Part shown: positions 1 through 6,722 of the stretch, one piece after another | How the letters are laid out: every line of letters begins with the position of its first letter | Numbering within the stretch: the first letter of the stretch is position 1 | Origin: Chitinophagales bacterium | Lineage (GTDB): Bacteria; Bacteroidota; Bacteroidia; Chitinophagales; UBA2359 | Direction of reading: 5' to 3' | Assembly: GCA_020629335.1 (NCBI GenBank) | Contig: JAHDDN010000122.1 | Coordinates: forward strand, 1 to 12,478 | DNA: 12,478 nucleotides | Translations under genes and position numbers: made by a program | Notes under the pieces: model-generated | Databases searched by the model: none | What the model was told of the DNA's origin: nothing | What the model saw: the letters and a program-made list of their open reading frames with translations, nothing else

Positions 1-387
1 TTTAAGACAGAAAAGGGCAAATATGTTGCCCCAAGTCCGATTGAGATGGATATGTCTCGAAATAGTTTTATAGAGCAGGTTTGTTTAGTGGGTACTACCT
101 TGCCACAGCCAGTTGCTTTGGTGGTTTTATCTGAGGAGGGAAGACGTCATTCTAATGATGCTATAGAGGCCAGTTTGGAAGAAACACTTAATATATTGAA
201 CCCTGATTTAGATAAACATGAACATGTAAAGAAGGTGATTATTGTTAATGAAGAATGGACGCCAGAAAATGAGTTATTGACTCCAACTTTAAAGATTAAG
301 CGTAATGCGATAGAGAAGAAATATGGTGGATTTTTCTTGGATTGGTATGCAGAAAAGCCTGTTGTAGTTTGGGAGTCAAAAGGCTAA
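1..387 (+). CDS. Long-chain acyl-CoA synthetase (AMP-forming), C-terminal fragment
   Basis: The reading frame is open from the first base, so only the last 128 residues of the protein are present. It opens with FKTEKGKYVAPSPIE, the hinge and start of the small C-terminal domain of ANL-superfamily acyl-CoA synthetases (the usual context is DRIKDIFKT-GKYVAP). Near the end LLTPTLKIKRNAIEKKYG matches the A10-type motif of long-chain fatty acid-CoA ligases, with a Lys in the LKIKR stretch that in this family helps catalyse adenylate formation. The enzyme would activate fatty acids with ATP and CoA at the cytoplasmic side of the membrane. The apparent ATG at 46 is internal and is not the start. The gene is complete at its 3' end with a double stop (TAATAA) and is followed by a hairpin terminator. 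It shows no functional link to the operon downstream. Exact substrate length cannot be read from this fragment. Confidence 0.88.
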   Translation, partial: FKTEKGKYVAPSPIEMDMSRNSFIEQVCLVGTTLPQPVALVVLSEEGRRHSNDAIEASLEETLNILNPDLDKHEHVKKVIIVNEEWTPENELLTPTLKIKRNAIEKKYGGFFLDWYAEKPVVVWESKG

Positions 388-450
388 TAAAAAGATTCTT
401 AACACTTGTTTTAATTGTTTCAATATACATATAAATTTTTTGGAACGGCT

Positions 451-508
451 TTTGTTCTACTTTTAGAAGGCGTGTTTAAACATGCCTTCTAAAAGTGTAC
501 AAATTTTT
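451..508 (+). terminator. Rho-independent terminator after the acyl-CoA synthetase gene
   Basis: A nearly perfect 38-base palindrome (459-496) pairs ACTTTTAGAAGGC (459-471) with GCCTTCTAAAAGT (484-496). The middle (472-483) is also self-complementary apart from one G-U pair. A short internal loop separates it from a further pairing of 451-455 with 499-503, after which TTTTT (504-508) follows directly. It lies about 60 bases after the acyl-CoA synthetase stop codon, as expected for the end of that transcript. Confidence 0.75.
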
Positions 509-783
509 CATTTGTGTCCAAATATTAGTTCAAACCTACCATAATACCCCATATTTTAGGTAAAAAAAACCTTCTGAGCATAGATATGAAATTAATTTTT
601 AATGATGTTTATGGCGTTAATATGTGTGTTGTATCACATATGCTCAGGTTTAATTTATAAATATAATTAATTGATAAATATTTTGCGAGTGTTTAGGCTT
701 GAAGTTTAGTGCTTTTGGCTGAATTTTTGCTTTGTAAATATATTGATTGAAAAATTTGGTGATTAGTTAGTATTGAGCTTTTT
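509..783 (+). promoter_or_regulatory. AT-rich leader region upstream of the receptor operon
   Basis: This 275-base stretch holds no supportable gene and must contain the promoter of the three-gene operon that starts at 784. A 7-of-8-base-like match to the Bacteroidota -7 box (TAnnTTTG) is TTGCTTTG at about 727-734, but no convincing -33 TTG at the right spacing was identified, so the promoter is not placed. There is no Shine-Dalgarno sequence before the ATG, which is usual in this phylum. The region also holds a widely spaced inverted repeat (listed separately). Confidence 0.4.
574..647. repeat. Widely spaced inverted repeat in the operon leader
   Basis: CTGAGCATA (574-582) is exactly complementary to TATGCTCAG (639-647), giving a 9-bp stem around a 56-base AT-rich loop. 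Flanking AAC (568-570) and GTT (648-650) can add pairs across a small bulge. There is no T-run after it. It could be two half-sites of a regulator or a leader RNA structure, or it could be chance in AT-rich DNA, although the arms are the less AT-rich part of the region. Confidence 0.35.
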
Positions 784-3018
784 ATGAAAAGTCGAGCAGT
801 TAAATTTTTACTAAGATTTTCTTTTCTATTCCTATTCATAATGATGTGTACAGGAGCTAGTGAAGAAGTGCTGGGACAACGAATTGATACTTTGAGCTTT
901 AGGGAGTTATTGAACCTTCCTTTTGAAGAGCTTTTAAAGATCCACGTTATCCCTCATGAGGGGATATTTGTGATTTACGAGAAGCCTGATACTTCCATTA
1001 TTGATATTGTAGAGGAGGAATTAATAAAGAGATCGCTTAGTGCAGAAGACATTCTTTCAAGCGGATATACTAGCTTAGCCGACATATTAGGAGATAATCC
1101 GTCTATGTTATTAGTCGATAGAGACTATAATTACATTGGTGGCCATAGAGGTTTATGGGGAGATTTATCCAGTTTAATGATCTTTATTAATGGTAGAGAG
1201 ATTAATAGTTTATATTCAAAAAATGCCTTTATAACAAAGCATTTCAACGTTAATAATATAGAGTATATTGAGTTAATTAATGGGCCAGGCTTTCTTACAG
1301 CAAACGGAGAAACTTTTGGTGGGATCGTTAATATAAAAACGAAGCATGGCTCAGACCTTTACAACTCAACGGAAGTTCAAGCTTCTTTCTCCACTCCTAA
1401 TACTCGATACTTTAATGGGGTCATTGCTCAAAGTATAGATGATTTTAGATTGGGAGCCAACTTTGGTTACTCTCAAAGTGTGGGCTATGATTATACTGAT
1501 TTTATCAAAACGGATGAATTTAGTGAGGGTAATTCTAAGTATAGTAATGGAATCAATTACAATAGCAATAAGTATGCTAATGAGAGCAGTGCGATTCCTA
1601 TAGCCTTAAATCTTAGTTACAAAGGTTTTTATGTAGGTATGGATTATTTGCGAACTTATACTGGTCAAAAAGGAATTAGTCAGTTAAGTTTAGATTATAA
1701 TAATGCGAATGAAGAGCATCGTAATTTTAGTGTTTACTATGCTGGCTTTAAGCGAGATTATAGTGATAAATTGAAATTGAAATTTGAGTATAATCATTAT
1801 CAGGAAAAAATATGGGGAACTAATAGAACTGTTTTTAGTAATTGGGGTGGTTTTTTAGGAGATATTTCTACTGGTCAATCTATGCCATTTGGTTCAGATC
1901 GTATCAATCAGGATTATACGCGTTATTACTCCCAGTTTAATAGTAGAGGGTCTCAAAGAAATAAATTTCTTTCAAAAGTCTTTGTCAAATTTGGGGAAGA
2001 TATGTTCTCTTCTGTGTTTTTAAAAGGAGGGATAGAGATGACAGCTATGTACTTGTTAGATCATAATGATCTTAGAGGTATGGCCTATTCTTATAATACG
2101 GTACATGCTGATTTTGACGAGGATTTGAGCTCCAATAATCTAATGCGTTTGCCATTGTATAATTATGTAAATCATGCAGGGGTTATTCAATTTAATAAGC
2201 CTCTATTAAATAGAAGGATCAATTTGTTGTTGGGAGCTAAATACAACCTATATGAAAGATGGGATAATAGGCTAAATTTCTCTACTAAACTTAATACCTT
2301 ATTATTGAATGATAGGTTAGAGTTATATGGTCTCTATCGAACGGCGAGTAGGGAGGCATCTATAGAGGATTTTCGTCCAAGTGTATTTAATGATCTTCCC
2401 AATCCTTTTGGAGAGGATACAACCCTAATTGAAAATCTAATAGTAAACGATATAAAAAGTGCTGAAATAGGAGGTTCTTATGCTTCTGGTAAAACTTTTG
2501 TAGGTTTTGCATTATACAGAAATAAATACATGACGAATCGTGTAACACCTACTTTTGCCAATGCTTGGGAAAATACGATTGATACGACTTTGGCAACAGG
2601 GCTTGAAGTATCAATTAAATATAAGCTAAAGAAAGTGGGAGCCAGTGTTGCTTATAGCTTAATGAATAGTGATAATAAAAACTATTACCCTCATCGTCTT
2701 AATTTGGGGCTGAATGTTTCGATTTGGAAGGAGGTAAAACTCAATGCTGCATGGTATTATTATTCCAAAATGGAAGCTTGGCGTGGTAGCAGGCAGAGTG
2801 ATGACTTTTTTGCCATTCCGGCGTCGCAAAGGGTAGACCTAACGCTATCCAGTGGTAAGATGCCTATTAATGCAGGTTCCTCCCAAATGTTTGCATCATT
2901 AAGACTTAAAAACTTATTTAACAACCAGATTTATCAACCGAATGTACTGATTGATGGCCCTAATCAATTCTTACTAAAAGGGCGACAGCTATTTGCAACC
3001 TTAACATTTGAATTATAG
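784..3018 (+). CDS. TonB-dependent outer-membrane receptor of a YfiR-linked signalling operon
   Basis: The 744-residue protein starts with a basic n-region and a hydrophobic stretch (about residues 4-24), a secretory signal peptide probably cleaved near residue 25 to 33. Residues 35-55 (DTLSFRELLNLPFEELLKI) match the short leader of TonB-dependent receptors found next to YfiR-type genes. The plug domain spans about 60-190: TSLADILGDNP, DRDYNYIGGHRGLWGD, MIFINGREIN, IEYIELINGPG and GGIVNIKTK are the usual plug motifs in order. The normal RGP triplet reads NGP here. The rest (about 195-744) is rich in Tyr, Asn and aromatic strands, as in a 22-stranded barrel, and ends with LKNLFNNQIY...GRQLFATLTFEL, a typical receptor C-terminus except that the last residue is Leu rather than Phe. 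No clear TonB box or signalling (STN) domain is seen. The ligand is unknown. The next gene overlaps its stop codon, so receptor, YfiR protein and sensor are likely made together, and the receptor may report ligand occupancy rather than only import. Confidence 0.85.
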   Translation: MKSRAVKFLLRFSFLFLFIMMCTGASEEVLGQRIDTLSFRELLNLPFEELLKIHVIPHEGIFVIYEKPDTSIIDIVEEELIKRSLSAEDILSSGYTSLADILGDNPSMLLVDRDYNYIGGHRGLWGDLSSLMIFINGREINSLYSKNAFITKHFNVNNIEYIELINGPGFLTANGETFGGIVNIKTKHGSDLYNSTEVQASFSTPNTRYFNGVIAQSIDDFRLGANFGYSQSVGYDYTDFIKTDEFSEGNSKYSNGINYNSNKYANESSAIPIALNLSYKGFYVGMDYLRTYTGQKGISQLSLDYNNANEEHRNFSVYYAGFKRDYSDKLKLKFEYNHYQEKIWGTNRTVFSNWGGFLGDISTGQSMPFGSDRINQDYTRYYSQFNSRGSQRNKFLSKVFVKFGEDMFSSVFLKGGIEMTAMYLLDHNDLRGMAYSYNTVHADFDEDLSSNNLMRLPLYNYVNHAGVIQFNKPLLNRRINLLLGAKYNLYERWDNRLNFSTKLNTLLLNDRLELYGLYRTASREASIEDFRPSVFNDLPNPFGEDTTLIENLIVNDIKSAEIGGSYASGKTFVGFALYRNKYMTNRVTPTFANAWENTIDTTLATGLEVSIKYKLKKVGASVAYSLMNSDNKNYYPHRLNLGLNVSIWKEVKLNAAWYYYSKMEAWRGSRQSDDFFAIPASQRVDLTLSSGKMPINAGSSQMFASLRLKNLFNNQIYQPNVLIDGPNQFLLKGRQLFATLTFEL

Positions 3019-3661
3019 TGATTTGAAGTACCTTATTCACATATTAATTATTTGGGGCTTATTTAGCTTTACATGTCAGGCAGAAGATGGTCGATATGAC
3101 GCCTTATATTGGGGGGTCAATGGTATTCATGCGGATATGACAAGTCTATTCGGATTTCAGTTTGATGATGATGATGCGAATGTTATTTCGGCAGCGGAAG
3201 AGTATAAGCTAAAAGCAGCTTATATTTTCCATTTTACCAATTATATCTCTTGGAAAGATTCTCAGTTTAATCCCGAATTTATTATTGGAGTAATGGGAAA
3301 ATCACCAATTTATCATTACCTTATAGAGTTATCTCAAGAAAAAACCATTAATAGTAAAATCATAGTAGTAGATAAATATTACTTAAATGATTTTACAAGA
3401 TCCTTTATTATCAGTTACTGTGATATACTCTTTGTGCCCGAAAGTTCAGGAAGTATGGTAGGAAAAATAGTAGAAGAAGCAGATAATCATACTTTACTAA
3501 TTGGAGAAAGTGAGTATTTTGCGAAAAAAGGTGGGGCAATTAACTTCTTTATCAATGATGGTTTTTTAAGATTTCAAATAAATGTAGATGCCCTTATCAG
3601 AGCTGGTATAACAATTGATACACAATTGTTAAAAATTGCAGAGTTACATTACAGAAGATAA
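3008..3661 (+). CDS. Periplasmic YfiR family (DUF4154) protein
   Basis: Residues 62-215 fit the YfiR/DUF4154 domain: EYKLKAAYIFHFTNYISW at the start, GVMGKSPIYHYL, then CDILFVPES, TLLIGESEYFAKKGGAINFF, LRFQINVDALIRAGITI and a closing LLKIAELH. In Pseudomonas, YfiR is a periplasmic protein that holds the inner-membrane enzyme YfiN inactive by contact with its periplasmic region; a similar role on the next gene product is inferred. An N-terminal signal peptide ends near TCQA (22-25). There is no ATG before the domain, so the start is TTG: either at 3008, overlapping the receptor gene by 11 bases, or at 3023, giving MKYLIHILIIWGLF, which looks the more natural signal peptide. The mature protein has a single Cys (C138), so the paired disulfides described for Pseudomonas YfiR cannot form. 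About 35 residues of unknown role separate signal peptide and domain. The gene lies 3 bases before the sensor gene. Confidence 0.85.
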   Translation: MNYSDLKYLIHILIIWGLFSFTCQAEDGRYDALYWGVNGIHADMTSLFGFQFDDDDANVISAAEEYKLKAAYIFHFTNYISWKDSQFNPEFIIGVMGKSPIYHYLIELSQEKTINSKIIVVDKYYLNDFTRSFIISYCDILFVPESSGSMVGKIVEEADNHTLLIGESEYFAKKGGAINFFINDGFLRFQINVDALIRAGITIDTQLLKIAELHYRR

Positions 3662-3664
3662 CGC

Positions 3665-5257
3665 ATGAGCCGTTTAAGAGATATACGAATTGGAAATAAA
3701 CTTACCCTTATACAATTATTTACTGCCTTAGCAGTGATACTGTTTTGTAGTGCCATATTTTACTGGACAGCCTTAAGCCACTATCAAAAAAGACAATTGG
3801 CAGATTTGGATTATATTGCTCAAGTAATTGGCAATAATAACGAGGCTGCTTTACTCTTTGATAGAAGTGAAGTCACCAAAACGGACCTATCTTACCTTAG
3901 AAGCAATCAAAGCATATTGAATGCGACCATTTTAGATAATTCAGGTCAAATTTTTTCGGAGTACACTAAAATAGGCGAAGATTATCTCGAATTTGAAGAA
4001 CCTATCAAGGATACTAAAATATTCTACGAAAGAAGTAGGGATCACCTTTATTACTATCGGAAAGTATTTGCACGTAACCAAAAGACCTTAGTAGGTACTA
4101 TTTGTTTAAGAACGAATAATGATGACCTTAATACCCTCTTCTATAACTACCTCAAAGCGATGGTATGGTGTATATTAGGAGGGCTTATACTGTCCTTAAT
4201 ATTAGCCTCTGCTTTTAAAGGAATGATTAGCAAGCCACTTGATAATTTGCTCCGATCAGTTACTCGTATCGTCAATAGAAAAAATTACTCTGCTCAATTG
4301 CCTGTTACTGGAAAGGATGAAATATCTTCCTTAGCGATAGCCTTCAATAAAATTATAGGTCAATTACAACAAAAATCAGCTATTCAAAATATTCCGCAAG
4401 CTCCTCAACCAATTCCTGAGGACTTAATCTCTAAGCAAGAAATGGAGGAAACCATTACCTTAAAAACAAGAGGCTTAATAAAAGAAAGTGAAGAGTTGAC
4501 AATGCGCTTGAAGAGATTAGAACAATCACAACGCCAATTGGAAACCTCCTATAAAAAACTAGAAAATACAAGCCAAGAACTAGAAGAATTTGCAAGTACA
4601 GCCGCTAATGATATGAGAACGCCTCTTAAGGGTATCAATCAAAAAATAGGGCAGCTTTATCAACAAATTGCTCCTCAACTAGATGAACAAAGCAGGAAGT
4701 CAGTCCAAGATATAGCAAAAGACACTAAAAAACTGGATTACTATGTGGAGGATTTACAACTTTATTCTAGCATTAAAGCAATTGAACCTTCTAAACAACA
4801 ATTAATAAAGCTAAATGAGCTTCTGCTCAAAATCAAAGCAAATCTAGCTAAATCATTAGCTAAAAGTAATGGAATGCTTACATCAGATGAGCTGCCTACG
4901 GTAAAAGGTGATAGAAATCAGTTAGGCTTATTATTTCAAAGCTTGATCAGCAATGCTTTCAAATTTAGATCACCTAAGAGAGATCCTGAAATACATATTA
5001 GTGTCAACGAATTCCCAGAGCATTGGCAGTTTGCAGTAATTGATAATGGTAATGGAATCAAAATAGATGATCCCGAGCTATTATTTGATCTGAAGAAGCA
5101 AAGTAATGCCGTCAAGATGAGTGGTATCGGAATGAACTTAGCTATCTGCAAAAAGATAGTAGATGTATATAACGGAAAAATCTGGTTCGAATCAGAACCA
5201 GGTTATGGCTCTACCTTTTATTTTACTATACCAAAAGAGGAAGACGAAGAAGATTAA
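3665..5257 (+). CDS. CHASE8-HAMP sensor with histidine-kinase core lacking the phosphoacceptor His
   Basis: This 530-residue inner-membrane protein has TM1 at about 14-36, a periplasmic part (about 37-162) and TM2 at about 163-184. The periplasmic part fits the CHASE8 pattern of YfiN-type proteins (LADLDYIAQVIGNNNEAALLF, LRSNQSILNATILDNSG). A HAMP domain follows (about 185-237), then a linker rich in Pro and Gln (240-252), a coiled coil (about 255-312), a dimerisation helix region (303-370) and a HATPase domain (about 378-523). Motifs of the ATP lid are present: N-box SLISNAFKF (N430), G1 VIDNGNGI (D460), F-box LFDLKKQ and G2 SGIGMNLAICKKIV, with Asn491 replacing the last Gly of GxGxG. The H-box reads EEFASTAANDMRTPLKGI: the phosphoacceptor His is replaced by Asn315 (codon AAT, 4607-4609). 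It may signal by ATP-dependent shape change, act on a partner, or be an inactive sensor. No response regulator lies in the window. Its gene is last in the receptor-YfiR operon, suggesting control by the YfiR protein. Confidence 0.85.
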   Translation: MSRLRDIRIGNKLTLIQLFTALAVILFCSAIFYWTALSHYQKRQLADLDYIAQVIGNNNEAALLFDRSEVTKTDLSYLRSNQSILNATILDNSGQIFSEYTKIGEDYLEFEEPIKDTKIFYERSRDHLYYYRKVFARNQKTLVGTICLRTNNDDLNTLFYNYLKAMVWCILGGLILSLILASAFKGMISKPLDNLLRSVTRIVNRKNYSAQLPVTGKDEISSLAIAFNKIIGQLQQKSAIQNIPQAPQPIPEDLISKQEMEETITLKTRGLIKESEELTMRLKRLEQSQRQLETSYKKLENTSQELEEFASTAANDMRTPLKGINQKIGQLYQQIAPQLDEQSRKSVQDIAKDTKKLDYYVEDLQLYSSIKAIEPSKQQLIKLNELLLKIKANLAKSLAKSNGMLTSDELPTVKGDRNQLGLLFQSLISNAFKFRSPKRDPEIHISVNEFPEHWQFAVIDNGNGIKIDDPELLFDLKKQSNAVKMSGIGMNLAICKKIVDVYNGKIWFESEPGYGSTFYFTIPKEEDEED

Positions 5258-5281
5258 AAAATAGAAAATTGCTCACAAAAA

Positions 5282-5319
5282 AAAATGGGCCGTTTACTAA
5301 AATGTAAGCGGCCCATTTT
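5282..5319. terminator. Bidirectional terminator between the sensor gene and the distal porV copy
   Basis: A 16-bp stem pairs 5282-5297 (AAAATGGGCCGTTTAC) with 5304-5319 with one G-U wobble, around a 6-base loop. T-rich runs follow on both strands (TTTTATTTTTG on +, a long T-run on -), so it can end both the + strand operon and the - strand porV transcript. It is homologous in sequence to the terminator at 6665-6700 behind the other porV copy. Confidence 0.88.
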
Positions 5320-5341
5320 ATTTTTGTTTTATCTTAAACGA

Positions 5342-6493
5342 TTAACTATCGCCTGCCTCTGAATTAAAATCAAATAATAAAGAGAATCTCAAAGTATTGT
5401 TTAAAGGACTATAACTACTATTTTGTATAGTCGGAATAATATAAGAAAAGTTGAAGCCCATCACCTTGGATTTAAGCCCTAAACCAAAAGTTATATACTT
5501 ACGATTACCTTTATACTTGTGCTCACTATAATGCCCCAGCCTGACAGAGAATTGCTTATTATACCAATATTCCATACCCAATGAGTACATCAATTCTTGT
5601 AACTCTTCCTTAGCACCACCTGGCGCATCAACAAATGAACCCAACATACCACTAATCGCAGGCTTATCTCTATGCGTACTGGTAGGATCAGGAGTAGGAA
5701 CTAACAATTTATTGATGTCAAGTGCAAAAGTAATACTGTTATGCTTGTCAAAGTCTATCTCAAAAGCAGAACCCATACCAAAGTTAATTGGAATAAAATC
5801 TTTTTGAATTGTTTCAGTAGTATAAGAAACCTTATTACCAATATTGGTGATAGCAGTACCAAAAGATAATTTTGCCTCTTTACCACCGACTAAGATATCA
5901 TCTGTATAGTATAAAGAAATATCCCCAGCGGCAGCACTTGCTGGACGAATCAAATTACCATCCATATTTTGACCATTAGCTAAGTTAGAATAAATATACT
6001 TTAAGTTTAAGCCTAAAGATAGCTTATCCCCTAACTTACGAGCATAAGCTAAATCAAAAGCCAACTCTCTTGGAGAAAACTGACCTGCAGATTGCGCGTT
6101 CATATCGGTAAATTGAATATCCCCTAAAGAAAAGTAGCGCAAAGAAGCACCAATAGACTGAAGATTGTCTATTTTCTTATAAGCAGAAAGATAAGCTAAA
6201 TAAATATCGTCTACCAATTCTCTTAGCCAAGGAGTATAAGTAATCGAAACGCCCATATCCTCCTCGGCAAATGCCAATTTAGATGCGTTCCAATAAATAG
6301 AAGCCGCATCTGGTGAAATAGCTAAACCAACATCTCCCATACCACCAGATCGAGCATCAGGATTAATTCTTAAAAAAGGGACAGAAGTATACACCGTATT
6401 AACTTTCTCTCCCCATTGGCCGCTTAATTCGCCGCTCTCGATTACTTGTGCATTAACAGCTAGTGCGAAAACTAAAATCGAGACAACTAACAT
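5342..6493 (-). CDS. porV: T9SS outer-membrane protein PorV, distal copy (second of two)
   Basis: The 383-residue product has the hallmarks of PorV (LptO): VPFLRINPDARSGGMGDVGLAISPDAAS, YWNASKLAFAEE and ITYTPWLRELVDDIYLAYLS near the N-terminus, then repeated beta strands of a FadL-like barrel to the end. PorV is the T9SS outer-membrane protein that receives cargo from the secretion channel and delivers it to PorU for sorting-domain removal. By hand alignment it is about 87% identical to the copy at 6723-7901, with one single-residue indel (SYTTETIQ against SYTETAQ) and identical last residues. The start is fixed by an in-frame stop four codons upstream of the ATG. It leaves a very short signal sequence (MLVVSILVFALAVNAQ) with no Lys or Arg, unlike the neighbouring copy. 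A terminator and 3' untranslated sequence like those of the other copy follow. Differences between copies are scattered and conservative, so both look functional. Confidence 0.9.
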   Translation of the reverse strand: MLVVSILVFALAVNAQVIESGELSGQWGEKVNTVYTSVPFLRINPDARSGGMGDVGLAISPDAASIYWNASKLAFAEEDMGVSITYTPWLRELVDDIYLAYLSAYKKIDNLQSIGASLRYFSLGDIQFTDMNAQSAGQFSPRELAFDLAYARKLGDKLSLGLNLKYIYSNLANGQNMDGNLIRPASAAAGDISLYYTDDILVGGKEAKLSFGTAITNIGNKVSYTTETIQKDFIPINFGMGSAFEIDFDKHNSITFALDINKLLVPTPDPTSTHRDKPAISGMLGSFVDAPGGAKEELQELMYSLGMEYWYNKQFSVRLGHYSEHKYKGNRKYITFGLGLKSKVMGFNFSYIIPTIQNSSYSPLNNTLRFSLLFDFNSEAGDS

Positions 6494-6586
6494 ACTTAAA
6501 TATTAAATTTTTTTTAATCATACTTTTTTGATGTTGTTGATAATAATAAAGAATATTGCCTTTTAATGCTCTCTAAATTGCATTTA

Positions 6587-6599
6587 TATAATAACGTAA
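6587..6599 (-). promoter_or_regulatory. Conserved upstream motif of the distal porV copy
   Basis: On the + strand this reads TATAATAACGTAA; the identical 13 bases occur upstream of the other porV copy (8085-8097). Read on the - strand it contains TACGTTAT, a partial match to the Bacteroidota -7 consensus TAnnTTTG. About 40 bases further upstream both copies share a CCAAAAAG tract. No clear -33 TTG is seen, so promoter status is inferred from position and conservation only. The rest of the region 6494-6664 holds no gene. Confidence 0.4.
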
Positions 6600-6664
6600 A
6601 TATTTGAAATTATTGTTGTTTTGTCGCATCTTTTTGGCACATTTTAAATCAGTCATACTCACAA

Positions 6665-6700
6665 AAAAGGGGCCGTTTACATAAGTAAACGGCCCCTTTT
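6665..6700 (-). terminator. Terminator of the proximal porV copy
   Basis: A perfect 16-bp stem pairs AAAAGGGGCCGTTTAC (6665-6680) with 6685-6700 around the loop ATAA. On the - strand it follows the porV stop codon by 22 bases and is trailed by a T-rich run, the form of an intrinsic terminator. It separates the two porV copies, so the distal copy is probably transcribed from its own promoter. The flanking bases toward the gene (TTTTATCTTAAACGATTA) are the same as behind the other copy. Confidence 0.88.
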
Positions 6701-6722
6701 AATTTTGTTTTATCTTAAACGA

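Noticed and set aside
4936..5151. Open frame on the - strand within the sensor gene
   Set aside because: It lies wholly inside the HATPase coding region, which has clear family motifs on the + strand; the antisense product looks like low-complexity translation of that sequence.
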